From Sphingomonas jaspsi DSM 18422 (GTDB lineage: Bacteria; Pseudomonadota; Alphaproteobacteria; Sphingomonadales; Sphingomonadaceae), in NCBI RefSeq assembly GCF_000585415.1, contig NZ_KK073876.1:2229810-2293809 (forward strand): a DNA stretch of 64,000 nucleotides, in the 5' to 3' direction. Below are positions 1 through 8,102 of this stretch, piece by piece. The translations under genes and the position numbers were made by a program. The notes under the pieces were generated by a model, which searched no databases, had not been told where the DNA came from, and worked only from the letters and a program-made list of their open reading frames with translations. The first letter of the stretch is position 1. Each line of letters begins with the position of its first letter.

Positions 1-345
1 GACGAGGAGCAGGTCGAAGTATCGGCGGTCCGTTCGGGCGGCGAAGAAGCCTATTACGGCTTTTCGATCCGCCAGATCGGTCGACGCCTGCGCGACCTGC
101 CGCCAGCGACGCAGGACCTGCCGCGCTCGGTCGAGCAATTGACCGAACTGGTCGGACGAATGTCGCTGAAGGACATCGTTCGGGAAAGTACCGACCTCAT
201 CGAACGCCTGTGCATCGAAGCGGCGCTTTCCTACACGTCCGACAACCGCGCGTCCGCGGCCGAGATACTCGGTCTCAGTCGTCAAAGCCTGTATGCGAAA
301 TTGCATCGATACGGGCTGGGCAATCTGCTCAACGAAGCGGACTGA
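1..345 (+). CDS. ppsR: PpsR/CrtJ photosynthesis repressor, C-terminal part (5' end outside window)
   Basis: The reading frame is open from base 1 and stops with TGA at 343-345, so only about the last 114 residues are present. They carry a Fis-type helix-turn-helix ending in SAAEILGLSRQSLYAKLHRYG, which matches the C-terminus of PpsR/CrtJ, the aerobic repressor of bch, crt and puc genes. A cysteine in the segment ERLCIEAAL (codon 211-213) sits where CrtJ carries its redox-sensitive DNA-binding-domain cysteine. The gene lies directly upstream of bchG, as in other sphingomonad photosynthesis clusters. The PAS domains expected upstream are outside the window. The main alternative is another NtrC/Fis-like regulator, but the context argues strongly for PpsR. 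Confidence 0.88.
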   Translation, partial: DEEQVEVSAVRSGGEEAYYGFSIRQIGRRLRDLPPATQDLPRSVEQLTELVGRMSLKDIVRESTDLIERLCIEAALSYTSDNRASAAEILGLSRQSLYAKLHRYGLGNLLNEAD

Positions 346-364
346 ATTTCGGCGCCAACAGCAC

Positions 365-382
365 TGTCAAATTCGATTGACG
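365..382. promoter_or_regulatory. PpsR-like operator upstream of bchG (TGT-N12-ACG, one mismatch)
   Basis: The bases TGTCAAATTCGATTGACG fit the PpsR palindrome TGT-N12-ACA except for the last base. The right half overlaps a TTGACG that could serve as a -35 element. The site lies 30 bases before the bchG start, in the only gap between ppsR and the bchG-MFS-bchP-tspO operon. The match is visible in the sequence; binding is inferred. Confidence 0.5.
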
Positions 383-411
383 GCATAGACTGTCAGGCAT
401 AGCCTCAATGC

Positions 412-1314
412 ATGGCGCGATTGGCTCTACCGCTTGACGCAGCGCCGCCCCCGGCGGTGCGCGATGTCGTCGAGCTTCTGAAGCCGATCACCTGGTTTCC
501 CCCGATGTGGGCGTTCATGTGCGGTGTGGTGTCTTCGGGCGCGTCGTGGCAAGGACGATGGACGTTCTTGCTGGCCGGCGTGATGCTCACCGGTCCCCTG
601 GTCTGCGGGACCAGCCAGGCAGTCAATGACTGGTTCGACCGCCACGTCGACGCCATCAACGAGCCGCATCGCCCCATTCCCTCCGGCCGAGTCGCGGGAC
701 GCTGGGGCTTGTGGGTCGCCATCGCGGGCAGCCTTTTGTCCCTCGCGGTTGCGGTCGCGGTCGGACCGTGGGTCGCGCTAGCAACCATCGTCGGCCTGGC
801 CTGTGCCTGGGGCTACAGCGCGCCACCATTCCGCTGGAAAACGAGCGGGTGGATCGGTCCTGCAGTGGTAGCGCTGACCTACGAAGGCCTCAGCTGGTTT
901 ACCGGTGCCGCGGTCATGGCAGGCGCGCTGCCCGATCTCCGCATCCTCATCGTCCTGGCGCTCTACAGCGCCGGCGCGCACGGGATCATGACGCTCAACG
1001 ATTTCAAGGCCGTCGAAGGCGACCGGGCCACAGGTCTTCGCTCGCTGCCGGTCACGTTGGGAATCGCCCGGGCGGGACGACTTGCCTGCGCCGTCATGGC
1101 GTTGCCCCAGCTGGCGGTAATTGCCTTGCTGTTGCGGTGGGGCATGACCTTGTCGGCAGCTGCGGTGGGCGTGCTGCTCCTGGCCCAACTGTCGCTCATG
1201 CCGCGCTTGCTGCGCGATCCGGCCCGCTTCGCGCCCTGGTATGGCGCGACCGGCGTGTCGCTTTACGTGCTGGGCATGCTGGCTTCGGCCGTCGGGCTGG
1301 GAGGGCATTGGTGA
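412..1314 (+). CDS. bchG: Bacteriochlorophyll a synthase (esterifying prenyltransferase)
   Basis: Membrane UbiA-family prenyltransferase of 300 residues that attaches the geranylgeranyl or phytyl tail to bacteriochlorophyllide a. The diagnostic aspartate-rich motif NDWFDRHVDAINEPHRP is at residues 72-88, and a second acidic region NDFKAVEGDR follows near residue 195. The rest is a series of hydrophobic helices, as usual for BchG/ChlG. The length is normal for the family. The start is the ATG at 412 behind the PpsR-like operator. The stop overlaps the next gene's start in GTGA, indicating translational coupling in a bchG-MFS-bchP-tspO operon. Confidence 0.95.
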   Translation: MARLALPLDAAPPPAVRDVVELLKPITWFPPMWAFMCGVVSSGASWQGRWTFLLAGVMLTGPLVCGTSQAVNDWFDRHVDAINEPHRPIPSGRVAGRWGLWVAIAGSLLSLAVAVAVGPWVALATIVGLACAWGYSAPPFRWKTSGWIGPAVVALTYEGLSWFTGAAVMAGALPDLRILIVLALYSAGAHGIMTLNDFKAVEGDRATGLRSLPVTLGIARAGRLACAVMALPQLAVIALLLRWGMTLSAAAVGVLLLAQLSLMPRLLRDPARFAPWYGATGVSLYVLGMLASAVGLGGHW

Positions 1315-2618
1315 GCCGCGAGGGTCTCGGCTGGGCGACCATTGCGCGGCTTGGCGTCGTGCAGGCGTCGATCGGGGCGATCGTGATGCTTGCGACCTCC
1401 CTGCTCAACCGGGTGATGGTGGTCGAATATCATATGGCCGCCGCCATCCCCGCCGGGCTCGTCGCCTGGCACTATGCCGTGCAGCTGTCGCGGCCCATCT
1501 GGGGCCACGGGTCCGATCGCGGTCGTCGGCGGACGCCGTGGGTCGTTGGCGGCATGGCGATCCTTGGTATTGGCGCGCTGCTGGCGGTAGACGCCACGAT
1601 CCTGCACGATCGGTGGGCAACGGCGGCGACGCTGCTGTCGATCCTGGCGTTCACCATGATCGGCGCGGGCGTGGGCGCTTCGGGCACATCGGTTCTTGCG
1701 CTGCTGGCGACGGGGGTCGCGCCCGAGCGGCGCGCGGCGGCAGCAGCGCTGACATGGATCATGATGGTGGCGGGTATCGTCGTCGCCGCCGGGACCGCGG
1801 GTGCCTTGCTCGATCCATTTTCACCTTCGCGGCTGGCGCTGGTCGCTGGCGGGGTTGTCGCATGCGCCGTTGCGCTGTCGACCCTTGCCATGATCGGCCT
1901 CGAACGGCGCATGCCCGAGGCCGCTGTCGTCACTGGCGAAGCGCCCGCGCCTTCGTTTGCCGAAGCCGTCCGCGACACCTTCGACGATCCGGAGGCCCGC
2001 CGTTTCACCCTGTTCATCTTCCTGTCGATGCTGGCTTACAGCATGCAGGATCTGATCCTCGAGCCATTCGCCGGCCTGATCTTCGCCATGACGCCGGCCC
2101 AGTCGACCAGCCTGTCCGGCATCCAGCACGGCGGCGTGCTGGCGGGCATGATCCTGTGCGGGATCGGCGGGAGCGCCTTTTTCGGACGACGGCCCGGCGA
2201 GCTGCGGCCGTGGATCATGGTCGGCTGCCTCGCCTCGGCAATAGCGCTGGCAGGGTTGGCGAGCGCGGCGGCGACTGGGTCTGGCTGGCCGCTTGAAGCC
2301 AATGTCTTCCTGCTCGGCATGAGTAACGGCGTCTTCGCCGTGTCCGCCATTGGCGCGATGATGGGCCTGGCGGGCGCCGGCGACGGGCGCAGCGAAGGCA
2401 TCCGGATGGGCGTCTGGGGCGCTGCGCAGGCGATCGCCTTCGGTCTTGGCGGGCTGTCAGGTGCACTTGGCGTCGATCTGTTGCGCAGCGCGATCGGCCA
2501 TGACGGGGCCGCCTTCCAAATCATTTTCGGGGCAGAGGCGACACTGTTCCTGGCAGCGGCGGTCGTCGCCGTCCGCGTCACACGCCGAACCCCCTCAGTC
2601 AGGTTGGCACGAACATGA
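1311..2618 (+). CDS. PucC/LhaA-type (BCD family) MFS membrane protein of the photosynthesis cluster
   Basis: A 435-residue polytopic membrane protein beginning with GTG at 1311, which overlaps the bchG stop. The N-terminus reads GWATIARLGVVQASIGAIVM and is followed by about 12 hydrophobic segments. A loop, RPIWGHGSDRGRRRTPW (about residues 62-78), carries the MFS motif-A-like pattern. This is the orf428/PucC/LhaA group, thought to deliver bacteriochlorophyll or help assemble light-harvesting complexes. Its place between bchG and bchP is conserved in purple bacteria. An upstream in-frame extension from 711 is only the alternative frame of bchG and is rejected. The exact substrate is not proven for this subgroup. 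Confidence 0.88.
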   Translation: MSREGLGWATIARLGVVQASIGAIVMLATSLLNRVMVVEYHMAAAIPAGLVAWHYAVQLSRPIWGHGSDRGRRRTPWVVGGMAILGIGALLAVDATILHDRWATAATLLSILAFTMIGAGVGASGTSVLALLATGVAPERRAAAAALTWIMMVAGIVVAAGTAGALLDPFSPSRLALVAGGVVACAVALSTLAMIGLERRMPEAAVVTGEAPAPSFAEAVRDTFDDPEARRFTLFIFLSMLAYSMQDLILEPFAGLIFAMTPAQSTSLSGIQHGGVLAGMILCGIGGSAFFGRRPGELRPWIMVGCLASAIALAGLASAAATGSGWPLEANVFLLGMSNGVFAVSAIGAMMGLAGAGDGRSEGIRMGVWGAAQAIAFGLGGLSGALGVDLLRSAIGHDGAAFQIIFGAEATLFLAAAVVAVRVTRRTPSVRLART

Positions 2619-3811
2619 GCAATTATGATTTCGACGTCGTCGTTGTCGGCGGCGGCCCCTGCGGATCGACCGCGGCCTGGGACCTCGCCAAAGCGGGACG
2701 CCGTGTCCTCCTTCTTGATCGGGCGGGGCGGATCAAGCCGTGCGGCGGCGCTGTCCCACCCAAGTTGCTGGAGGAGTTCGACGTGCCGACCAGCCTGCTG
2801 GTCGCACAAGCCCGCTCGGCCCGGATGATCGCGCCATCGGATCGCAAGGTCGACATGCCGGTGGGCGCAATCGGATTTGTCGGCATGGTCGACCGCGACA
2901 TCTTCGACGAATGGCTTCGCAGCAGGGCCGAAAAGGCCGGAGCGGTACGGCGCACCGGCACCTTCGACCATATCGAGCGCGCGTCGGGGCGCCCAACCTA
3001 CGTCTGCTACCGCGACGGCCGCGGCGGGGCGACGCATCGGGTCAGCACCCGGTTGGTGATCGGGGCGGACGGTGCCCGCTCCGCCGTCGCCCGGCAGAAT
3101 ATCGACGGCGCCGATCGAATGCCCTGCGTCTTTGCCTACCATGAAGTCATCAAGTCGCCGCCGAGCACCGAACAGGGCTTCGACGCGTCGCGCTGCGATG
3201 TGTTCTACCAGGGCAAGCTGTCGCCCGACTTCTATGCCTGGATCTTTCCCCATGGGGATACGTCGAGCGTCGGCGTCGGCAGCGCCAACAAGGGGTTTTC
3301 ACTGCGCGGCGCCGTATCGCAAATGCGCGGCGACCTCGGGCTTGAAGAATGTGAAACGGTGCGCTGCGAAGGCGCGCCGATCCCGCTGAAACCGCTCAAG
3401 CGATGGGATAACGGCCGCGACGTGCTGGTGGCGGGCGATGCAGCGGGTGTCGTTGCGCCGGCATCGGGCGAAGGCATTTATTACGCCATGTCCGCCGGGC
3501 GGACGTCGGCGCAGGCTGCCGAGCGCTTCCTCGAAACGGGCAATGCGAAGGCGCTGGCCGGTGCCCGCCGCAAATTCATGAAGTCGCATGGCCGCGTTTT
3601 CTGGATCCTGCGGATGATGCAATATTTCTGGTATTCGAGCGACAAGCGACGGGAGCGTTTCGTCGACATGTGCGCCGACCGCGACGTTCAGCGGCTGACC
3701 TGGCAGGCCTATATGCACAAGCGGCTGGTGCGCGCGCAGCCGCTGGCCCATGTCCGCATCTTCGTGAAGGACATGGCGCATCTGCTCGGCCTGAAAGCCA
3801 TGCCTCAATGA
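2615..3811 (+). CDS. bchP: Geranylgeranyl-bacteriochlorophyll reductase
   Basis: A 398-residue FAD-dependent reductase that saturates the geranylgeranyl side chain to phytyl on bacteriochlorophyll. The N-terminus has a Rossmann dinucleotide fold, VVVVGGGPCGSTAAW (residues 8-22). It is followed by IKPCGGAVPP, typical of geranylgeranyl reductases, and by the second FAD motif GDAAGVVAPASGEGIYYAM near residue 285. The start ATG overlaps the stop of the MFS gene (ATGA), and the stop overlaps tspO in the same way. Length and motifs match BchP/ChlP. It finishes the tail started by BchG two genes upstream. Confidence 0.95.
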   Translation: MSNYDFDVVVVGGGPCGSTAAWDLAKAGRRVLLLDRAGRIKPCGGAVPPKLLEEFDVPTSLLVAQARSARMIAPSDRKVDMPVGAIGFVGMVDRDIFDEWLRSRAEKAGAVRRTGTFDHIERASGRPTYVCYRDGRGGATHRVSTRLVIGADGARSAVARQNIDGADRMPCVFAYHEVIKSPPSTEQGFDASRCDVFYQGKLSPDFYAWIFPHGDTSSVGVGSANKGFSLRGAVSQMRGDLGLEECETVRCEGAPIPLKPLKRWDNGRDVLVAGDAAGVVAPASGEGIYYAMSAGRTSAQAAERFLETGNAKALAGARRKFMKSHGRVFWILRMMQYFWYSSDKRRERFVDMCADRDVQRLTWQAYMHKRLVRAQPLAHVRIFVKDMAHLLGLKAMPQ

Positions 3812-4290
3812 AGCAGAGCTGGTTGCTGCCAGTACTGGTTGCGGCGATTTTCGCGCTGGGGGTCGCCTTCCTGGGCGGGACGATTACCGACCTCGGAAGC
3901 TGGTACGAGGCGCTGCGCAAGCCCGACTGGACGCCGCCGGGTCCCGCCTTCGGGCTGATATGGACGGTGGTTTTCGCCAGTACGGCGCTGGCCGGCGTCA
4001 CGGCATGGCGCAAGTCGCCGACGACCCGATCGTCCGACGTGCTGATCGGGCTGTTTGCGCTCAACGGCTTCCTCAACATCCTCTGGAGCCTGATCTTCTT
4101 CCGTATCCAGCGACCCGACTGGGCGTTCGGCGAGCTTCTGCTGCTTTGGCTGTCGATCGCGGCGCTGTTGGTGGCGTGCTGGCGGCGTTCGACCGTCGCA
4201 GGCTTGCTGATGCTGCCCTACCTCGCTTGGGTTACCATCGCCGGTGCGCTCAACTGGCAGGTGATCGTGCTGAACGGTCCATTCGGTTGA
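3808..4290 (+). CDS. tspO: TspO/MBR family tryptophan-rich sensory protein
   Basis: A 160-residue, five-helix membrane protein. The first loop contains SWYEALRKPDWTPPGPAF (residues 31-48), the conserved tryptophan/proline signature of TspO/translocator proteins. The start ATG overlaps the bchP stop (ATGA). In Rhodobacter, TspO lowers photosynthesis gene expression under oxygen, probably by affecting porphyrin intermediates. Placement inside the bch operon suggests a tetrapyrrole-linked role here too, although a ligand cannot be read from the sequence. The length is usual for the family. Confidence 0.92.
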   Translation: MKQSWLLPVLVAAIFALGVAFLGGTITDLGSWYEALRKPDWTPPGPAFGLIWTVVFASTALAGVTAWRKSPTTRSSDVLIGLFALNGFLNILWSLIFFRIQRPDWAFGELLLLWLSIAALLVACWRRSTVAGLLMLPYLAWVTIAGALNWQVIVLNGPFG

Positions 4291-4297
4291 TGCCGGC

Positions 4298-4564
4298 TTG
4301 AGCGGGTTTTTCAGCAGCGGGCACGCCGTCGACGTCGTGCTGCTCGTCCTTTTGGTGGAAGCGATCGTCCTTGCCGCGCGCGGATGGCGGGTGGTCGACG
4401 TCGCCACCATGCTGTTGCCGGCCGCATTGATGCTGATCGCATTGCGCGGCGCGCTGACCGGCGCGAGCTGGCCGGCGATGGCAATCCCGCTGGCTGCATC
4501 ATTCCCCATCCACCTGGCGGACCTTCGCCGACGCGCCCGGGGGTGCGCGTCGGCGAACGACTGA
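4298..4564 (+). CDS. Small hydrophobic protein downstream of tspO, unknown function
   Basis: A predicted 88-residue protein starting at TTG 4298, seven bases after the tspO stop. No ATG start is available in this frame. It has three hydrophobic stretches: VDVVLLVLLVEAIVLAA (about residues 11-27), VATMLLPAALMLIAL (35-49) and WPAMAIPLAASFPIHL (58-73). A basic tail, RRRARG, ends the hydrophobic part. I do not recognise a named family. It closes the plus-strand operon and stops four bases before the convergent pufC stop. The close spacing and hydrophobic pattern support a real gene; the TTG start is less certain. Confidence 0.6.
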   Translation: MSGFFSSGHAVDVVLLVLLVEAIVLAARGWRVVDVATMLLPAALMLIALRGALTGASWPAMAIPLAASFPIHLADLRRRARGCASAND

Positions 4565-4568
4565 CGGC

Positions 4569-5642
4569 CTAGCGGGCGCCGGCCGGCTTGGCCCCAGCCT
4601 CGATCGGCGGCGGTGCCGGCATCGGCGCAGCAGCTTGCTGGTACGCTCCCTTGCGCAGTGACGGATAATCCTTGGACATGGCAACGCCGCCAAGTGGCTT
4701 GTTCTGACCCTGGTGGCAGGTTGCGCAGTTGATCTTGAACGGATCGCCCGCCTCGCCCTTGCGGTTGGCGGGCAGGACCCCGGCGAGCGGAGTAAGGTAA
4801 TGGCCGTTCAGGTCGCGAACCATCCGCACACCATACCAGGCGGTCTGCCGCGGCGGATTGCTGGTCGCCCAGCTTTGGAACGACTGGGCATTGTGGCAGT
4901 AGGTGCAGTTCACCCCCAGCGCCGACGTGATGTGCGCCATCATCGCATAGGTCGCCTCGGTCTGCTTGACGCTGACCCGGTCGGCCGGGGTCGGCCGAGC
5001 GGTCTTTGACACGACACGAATATCTTCCGGTGCGGCCAAGCCTTGGAGATAGCTGGCCAGTGCAGCATTAGGCAGCGAGGAATAGGCCGAGTTCGACACC
5101 GGATTGTTCTGCCCGTGACGATTGCCGACGATGGAGGTCGGATCGGCCGCCGGCAGCGTCCAATGTTCGGTCGGGATATGCTGCCCGCGATGGCAGGTAT
5201 AGCAGGTCACGCCGGTCTGGCCGACATGGTTGGTCCAGCCCTGGTTGATCGCGCGGGTCATCTGCAGCATGCGGCGGGCGACGACCTTGGTATAGAGTTC
5301 GTCCGAGGCCATGTTGGCCGGGTTGTGGCAATAGTTGCAGCCTTCCTTGGGCGCGACCCACTGGGTGATCGAGGCCATGGTGTAGCTGAGCTGTTCGTCC
5401 GACAGATCGCCCAGCACCTGCAAATTCTTGTACTGACCCGGCGCGGGCATCGCCCCGGTTTCGGGCGGCGGTGCATAAGGGGGCGCCGGCACGTCCGCGG
5501 CGACCGCGGAGGCCGCATCCTTGATCGTGTCCATCCCGGTCCCGCGATAGCCGTTCTGGGTCGCCTCCTTCGGTTTCAGGTCGCAGGCGGTGACCGTCAG
5601 CGGCAGCGCTGCGATCAGCGCGATGGCAAATGCCCTGGTCAT
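4569..5642 (-). CDS. pufC: Photosynthetic reaction-centre tetrahaem cytochrome subunit
   Basis: A 357-residue lipoprotein that donates electrons to the oxidised special pair of the reaction centre. The signal peptide ends in a lipobox, LTVTAC, so the mature protein is anchored through cysteine 19 or so. Four CxxCH haem-binding motifs are visible: CNYCH, CTYCH, CYTCH and CATCH. That is the full tetrahaem set. The start is the ATG at 5642, which overlaps the pufM stop in ATGA; a longer in-frame extension to 5804 is the pufM shadow. The C-terminus is a proline/alanine-rich tail. It is the last gene of pufBALMC. Confidence 0.96.
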   Translation of the reverse strand: MTRAFAIALIAALPLTVTACDLKPKEATQNGYRGTGMDTIKDAASAVAADVPAPPYAPPPETGAMPAPGQYKNLQVLGDLSDEQLSYTMASITQWVAPKEGCNYCHNPANMASDELYTKVVARRMLQMTRAINQGWTNHVGQTGVTCYTCHRGQHIPTEHWTLPAADPTSIVGNRHGQNNPVSNSAYSSLPNAALASYLQGLAAPEDIRVVSKTARPTPADRVSVKQTEATYAMMAHITSALGVNCTYCHNAQSFQSWATSNPPRQTAWYGVRMVRDLNGHYLTPLAGVLPANRKGEAGDPFKINCATCHQGQNKPLGGVAMSKDYPSLRKGAYQQAAAPMPAPPPIEAGAKPAGAR

Positions 5643-6607
5643 TGTCCGACACTCCCCAGGCCGGCGGGATCGACGACCCCGGTTGCGGGATAGGACGGCG
5701 CATAATGATGCAGCTGCGCCCACAGATACCAATTGTCGACCACCGTCCCGGTCAGCAGGATGCCGATCCCGCCGGTCAGCGTCGTCAGCACCGCGAACCA
5801 CCACGCCCAGCGATGGATCGATTCCATCGTCGCGTTGAAGCCCATGGTCCAGCGCCAGAACAGTGCCGCGCGTTCGGAGGCCGTACCGCGATCGGTGATC
5901 TGCTCGATTTCGCGCTCACCGCCGTAGCGACCGACCGCGAGGATCGTCGCACCGTGCATCGCGAACAACAGGGTTGACCCGTACAGGAACGCGATCGAAA
6001 GCGCGTGGAACGGGTTGTAGAACAGGTTGCCGTACCGGATCGAAAAAGCCGCGGTCCAATCGAGGTGGGGGAAGATGCCGAACGGCACGCTTTCCGCCCA
6101 GCTTCCCATCAGCATCGGCCGGATGAAACCGATCACCACCATCAGCCAGATCGCCGACAGGAAAGCCCATGCGACATGCGTTCCCATGCCCAGCGCGCGG
6201 GCGCGGCGATAGGTGCGCAGCCACCAAAGCAGGACGGACGTCGTCATGCAGAAGCCGGCGATCTGCCACCAGCCGCCTTCGGCCAATGGCACGAACAGCT
6301 GGAAGCCCCATTTCGGCGCCGGCGGCTCAAGCGCCAGCCACGGCAGCATGCGGACGAACTGGATCGGGTTCCAGTTGACCGACGCCAGCATGTTGAGCCC
6401 GATGATCTCGAACGCCAGGAAGCCGAACATGAGCGAGGCGACGCCGAGGAAGCCGAGGTAGATCGGCCCGATCTGCGCCTGGCCGATGATGCCGGCAAGG
6501 TGGCTGAAGCTGGTGCCGCTGGTGCGGGTATCGCCCGCCGGCAACGGAACGCCCATTTCCGGCGCGGTCCGGAGCTGCACTTGGGTGAAGATGTTCTGAT
6601 AGGCCAT
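5639..6607 (-). CDS. pufM: Reaction-centre M subunit
   Basis: A 322-residue five-helix core subunit of the type II photosynthetic reaction centre. It binds bacteriochlorophyll, bacteriopheophytin, the tightly bound quinone QA and the non-haem iron together with PufL. Recognisable segments include [11 protein letters not shown] at the start, a histidine-containing helix [19 protein letters not shown], and [18 protein letters not shown] in the last helix. Length and order match PufM. It follows pufL by 14 bases and overlaps pufC by four. Confidence 0.97.
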   Translation of the reverse strand: MAYQNIFTQVQLRTAPEMGVPLPAGDTRTSGTSFSHLAGIIGQAQIGPIYLGFLGVASLMFGFLAFEIIGLNMLASVNWNPIQFVRMLPWLALEPPAPKWGFQLFVPLAEGGWWQIAGFCMTTSVLLWWLRTYRRARALGMGTHVAWAFLSAIWLMVVIGFIRPMLMGSWAESVPFGIFPHLDWTAAFSIRYGNLFYNPFHALSIAFLYGSTLLFAMHGATILAVGRYGGEREIEQITDRGTASERAALFWRWTMGFNATMESIHRWAWWFAVLTTLTGGIGILLTGTVVDNWYLWAQLHHYAPSYPATGVVDPAGLGSVGQ

Positions 6608-6621
6608 CGCTCAGCGCTCCT

Positions 6622-7461
6622 TCACGACCAGATCGGCAGGTTGAGCCACCAGGTCCACCATTCGGGCCAACCCTTGGTCCACAGCGGACCGCTGATGATG
6701 ATGCACACCGCGCTCCAGAACCCGGCGTTCAGCGCGAGCAGCAGGCCGAGGCGGTGGATGCCCAGCGTACCGATCGAATAGCCGATGAGGTCGCGGAAGA
6801 AAGTGTCCTCATATTCCGGCGTCTTCACCTCGCCCGGCGTGCCGTCCGGATTTGCCGGTGGGTTGACCGCAGACAGGACCAGCGATCCGTGCAGCGCCAG
6901 CGCGAGGGTGGTGGTGAAGAAGAAACTCACCGCCAGCATGTGCGCCGGATTATAGTGGAAGTGCAGATACTGGTATCCGGTGTTCGACACCCAGTCGAGG
7001 TGACTGAAGATGCCGTACGGGAAACCGAAATGCCATGCGCCCAGCAGGAACGGTCGGATCACGACCAGCGAGAAATAGGCGAAGATGGCGAAGCCGAAGG
7101 CGACGGGCACATGATAGCCCATGCCCAGCTTGCGGCAGATTTCCACCTCTCTCAGCGCCCACGATATGAAGCTGATCAGGGCACAGATGGTGATGATCTG
7201 CCAGAAGCCCCCTTCCCTCAACGGCGCCAGGCCCAGGCCATATTCGATGTTGGGCGGCGCGATCGAGATCAGCCAGGGATTCCACGTCGGCCCAAGCGAG
7301 GCCGCGTAGAAGATCAGCGCCGTCCCGAGGGAGGCAGCGATCGCGGTTACGACACCGAAGAAGCCAACGTAGAAGGGGCCGACCCAGAAGTCGAACAGGT
7401 CGCCTCCGATCAACGTGCCTCCGCGCACGCGGTATTTCCGCTCGAAGCTGAGCAGCGCCAT
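6622..7461 (-). CDS. pufL: Reaction-centre L subunit
   Basis: A 279-residue five-helix partner of PufM. It begins [20 protein letters not shown], the typical PufL start. The region [22 protein letters not shown] holds the special-pair and accessory-pigment histidines, and [19 protein letters not shown] holds the iron- and QB-side ligands. A strong Shine-Dalgarno (GGGGGAGG on the minus strand) lies just before the start. Two stem-loops separate it from pufA, which in purple bacteria sets the ratio of LH1 to reaction-centre mRNA. Confidence 0.97.
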   Translation of the reverse strand: MALLSFERKYRVRGGTLIGGDLFDFWVGPFYVGFFGVVTAIAASLGTALIFYAASLGPTWNPWLISIAPPNIEYGLGLAPLREGGFWQIITICALISFISWALREVEICRKLGMGYHVPVAFGFAIFAYFSLVVIRPFLLGAWHFGFPYGIFSHLDWVSNTGYQYLHFHYNPAHMLAVSFFFTTTLALALHGSLVLSAVNPPANPDGTPGEVKTPEYEDTFFRDLIGYSIGTLGIHRLGLLLALNAGFWSAVCIIISGPLWTKGWPEWWTWWLNLPIWS

Positions 7462-7474
7462 AGCTTTATCCTCC

Positions 7475-7493
7475 CCCGTCGCAAGCCGACGGG
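7475..7493 (-). promoter_or_regulatory. Stem-loop immediately upstream of the pufL Shine-Dalgarno
   Basis: Seven-base-pair perfect inverted repeat: CCCGTCG, loop CAAGC, then CGACGGG. It lies between pufA and pufL and its base touches the pufL ribosome binding site. This is visible directly in the sequence; a role in limiting pufL translation or blocking decay is inferred by analogy with Rhodobacter. Confidence 0.6.
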
Positions 7494-7520
7494 ATGACTA
7501 ATGTCGTCCACTGATCGCCG

Positions 7521-7548
7521 GAGGCGGCGGCCCTGGGGCCACCGCCTC
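7521..7548 (-). promoter_or_regulatory. Strong pufA-pufL intercistronic stem-loop
   Basis: GAGGCGG pairs with CCGCCTC. An inner GGCC pairs with GGCC around a CTGG loop, separated from the outer stem by single unpaired bases. It lies directly downstream of the pufA stop. In Rhodobacter a hairpin at this place blocks 3'-to-5' decay, so that pufBA mRNA outlives pufLM mRNA and more LH1 is made. The structure is seen; the function is by analogy. Confidence 0.7.
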
Positions 7549-7563
7549 TCGCACAAGTCTTGA

Positions 7564-7746
7564 TCAGGCTGCCGGCGGAGCCGCCGGCGCAGCCGCAGGG
7601 GCCACCGCCTGATGCGGACCATCGAGCCAGTTGTACCTGTCCGTGCTGAGCAGGATGAAGTGAATCAGCAGCGCGAGAACGAACAGGAAGACGAACAACG
7701 CCACCAGCGCTCTACGCGGATCGAAAATGAGCCACATTCTCCACAT
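7564..7746 (-). CDS. pufA: Light-harvesting 1 alpha polypeptide
   Basis: A 60-residue single-helix antenna protein. [19 protein letters not shown] forms the N-terminal amphipathic region entering the membrane. The helix carries the bacteriochlorophyll-binding histidine in [18 protein letters not shown]. An alanine/proline-rich tail follows. The length is normal for LH1 alpha. It lies between pufB and pufL, separated from both by stem-loops. Confidence 0.96.
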   Translation of the reverse strand: MWRMWLIFDPRRALVALFVFLFVLALLIHFILLSTDRYNWLDGPHQAVAPAAAPAAPPAA

Positions 7747-7777
7747 GGGTTTATTCCTTATCTAAGGTCGCTAGGCG

Positions 7778-7795
7778 CCGACCGTCGCCGGTCGG
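7778..7795 (-). promoter_or_regulatory. Stem-loop between pufB and pufA
   Basis: Seven-base-pair stem CCGACCG / CGGTCGG with a TCGC tetraloop in the 70-base pufB-pufA gap. It could tune relative translation or stability of the two LH1 cistrons. Only the structure is seen. Confidence 0.45.
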
Positions 7796-7816
7796 GGACG
7801 CGTCGCGAGATATTGA

Positions 7817-7981
7817 TCAGAGCCAGGGCTTCCACATCCAGACGAGGATGTGCGCTACCACGGCAACGGCCGTGAAGCCGATGAAGCTGGTCATGAACAG
7901 CTTGTGGAATTCCTTGGCTTCTTCGGGCGTGAGATAGGTTCTCAGGCTGAAGCGGTCGTCATGCGGTGTTGGATCGGTCAT
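7817..7981 (-). CDS. pufB: Light-harvesting 1 beta polypeptide
   Basis: A 54-residue antenna protein, read from ATG at 7979-7981 to TGA at 7817-7819. The sequence contains [17 protein letters not shown], the conserved N-terminal LH1-beta region, then a transmembrane helix with the pigment-binding histidine in [14 protein letters not shown] at the very end. Both histidines expected in a beta subunit are present. It is the first gene of pufBALMC and lies downstream of bchZ. Confidence 0.95.
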   Translation of the reverse strand: MTDPTPHDDRFSLRTYLTPEEAKEFHKLFMTSFIGFTAVAVVAHILVWMWKPWL

Positions 7982-8042
7982 AGGTCCTGCTCCAATCTTG
8001 CTCTGTTGTGCGAGAGACGGCTGGCGCCTCCCGGCGGTATCC

Positions 8043-8060
8043 TTCCGGACAAGCCCGGAA
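8043..8060 (-). promoter_or_regulatory. Inverted repeat in the bchZ-pufB gap
   Basis: TTCCGG and CCGGAA flank a six-base loop (ACAAGC) in the 121-base gap between bchZ and pufB. No pufQ-like reading frame is seen in this gap. The repeat may be an mRNA-processing or pausing hairpin in the bchCXYZ-puf transcript; no U-tract follows, so it does not look like a standard terminator. Confidence 0.35.
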
Positions 8061-8102
8061 AGATGGCGGAGCCCGGCTGGCGGGCAATCTGGTGAAATCG
8101 GC

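Noticed and set aside
711..1310. Long in-frame N-terminal extension of the PucC-like gene
   Set aside because: It lies wholly inside bchG in another frame, is Arg/Pro-rich, and lacks hydrophobic pattern. GTG 1311 with a GTGA overlap fits.
7982..8102. Possible pufQ between bchZ and pufB
   Set aside because: No reading frame of suitable length or composition is present in this 121-base gap.
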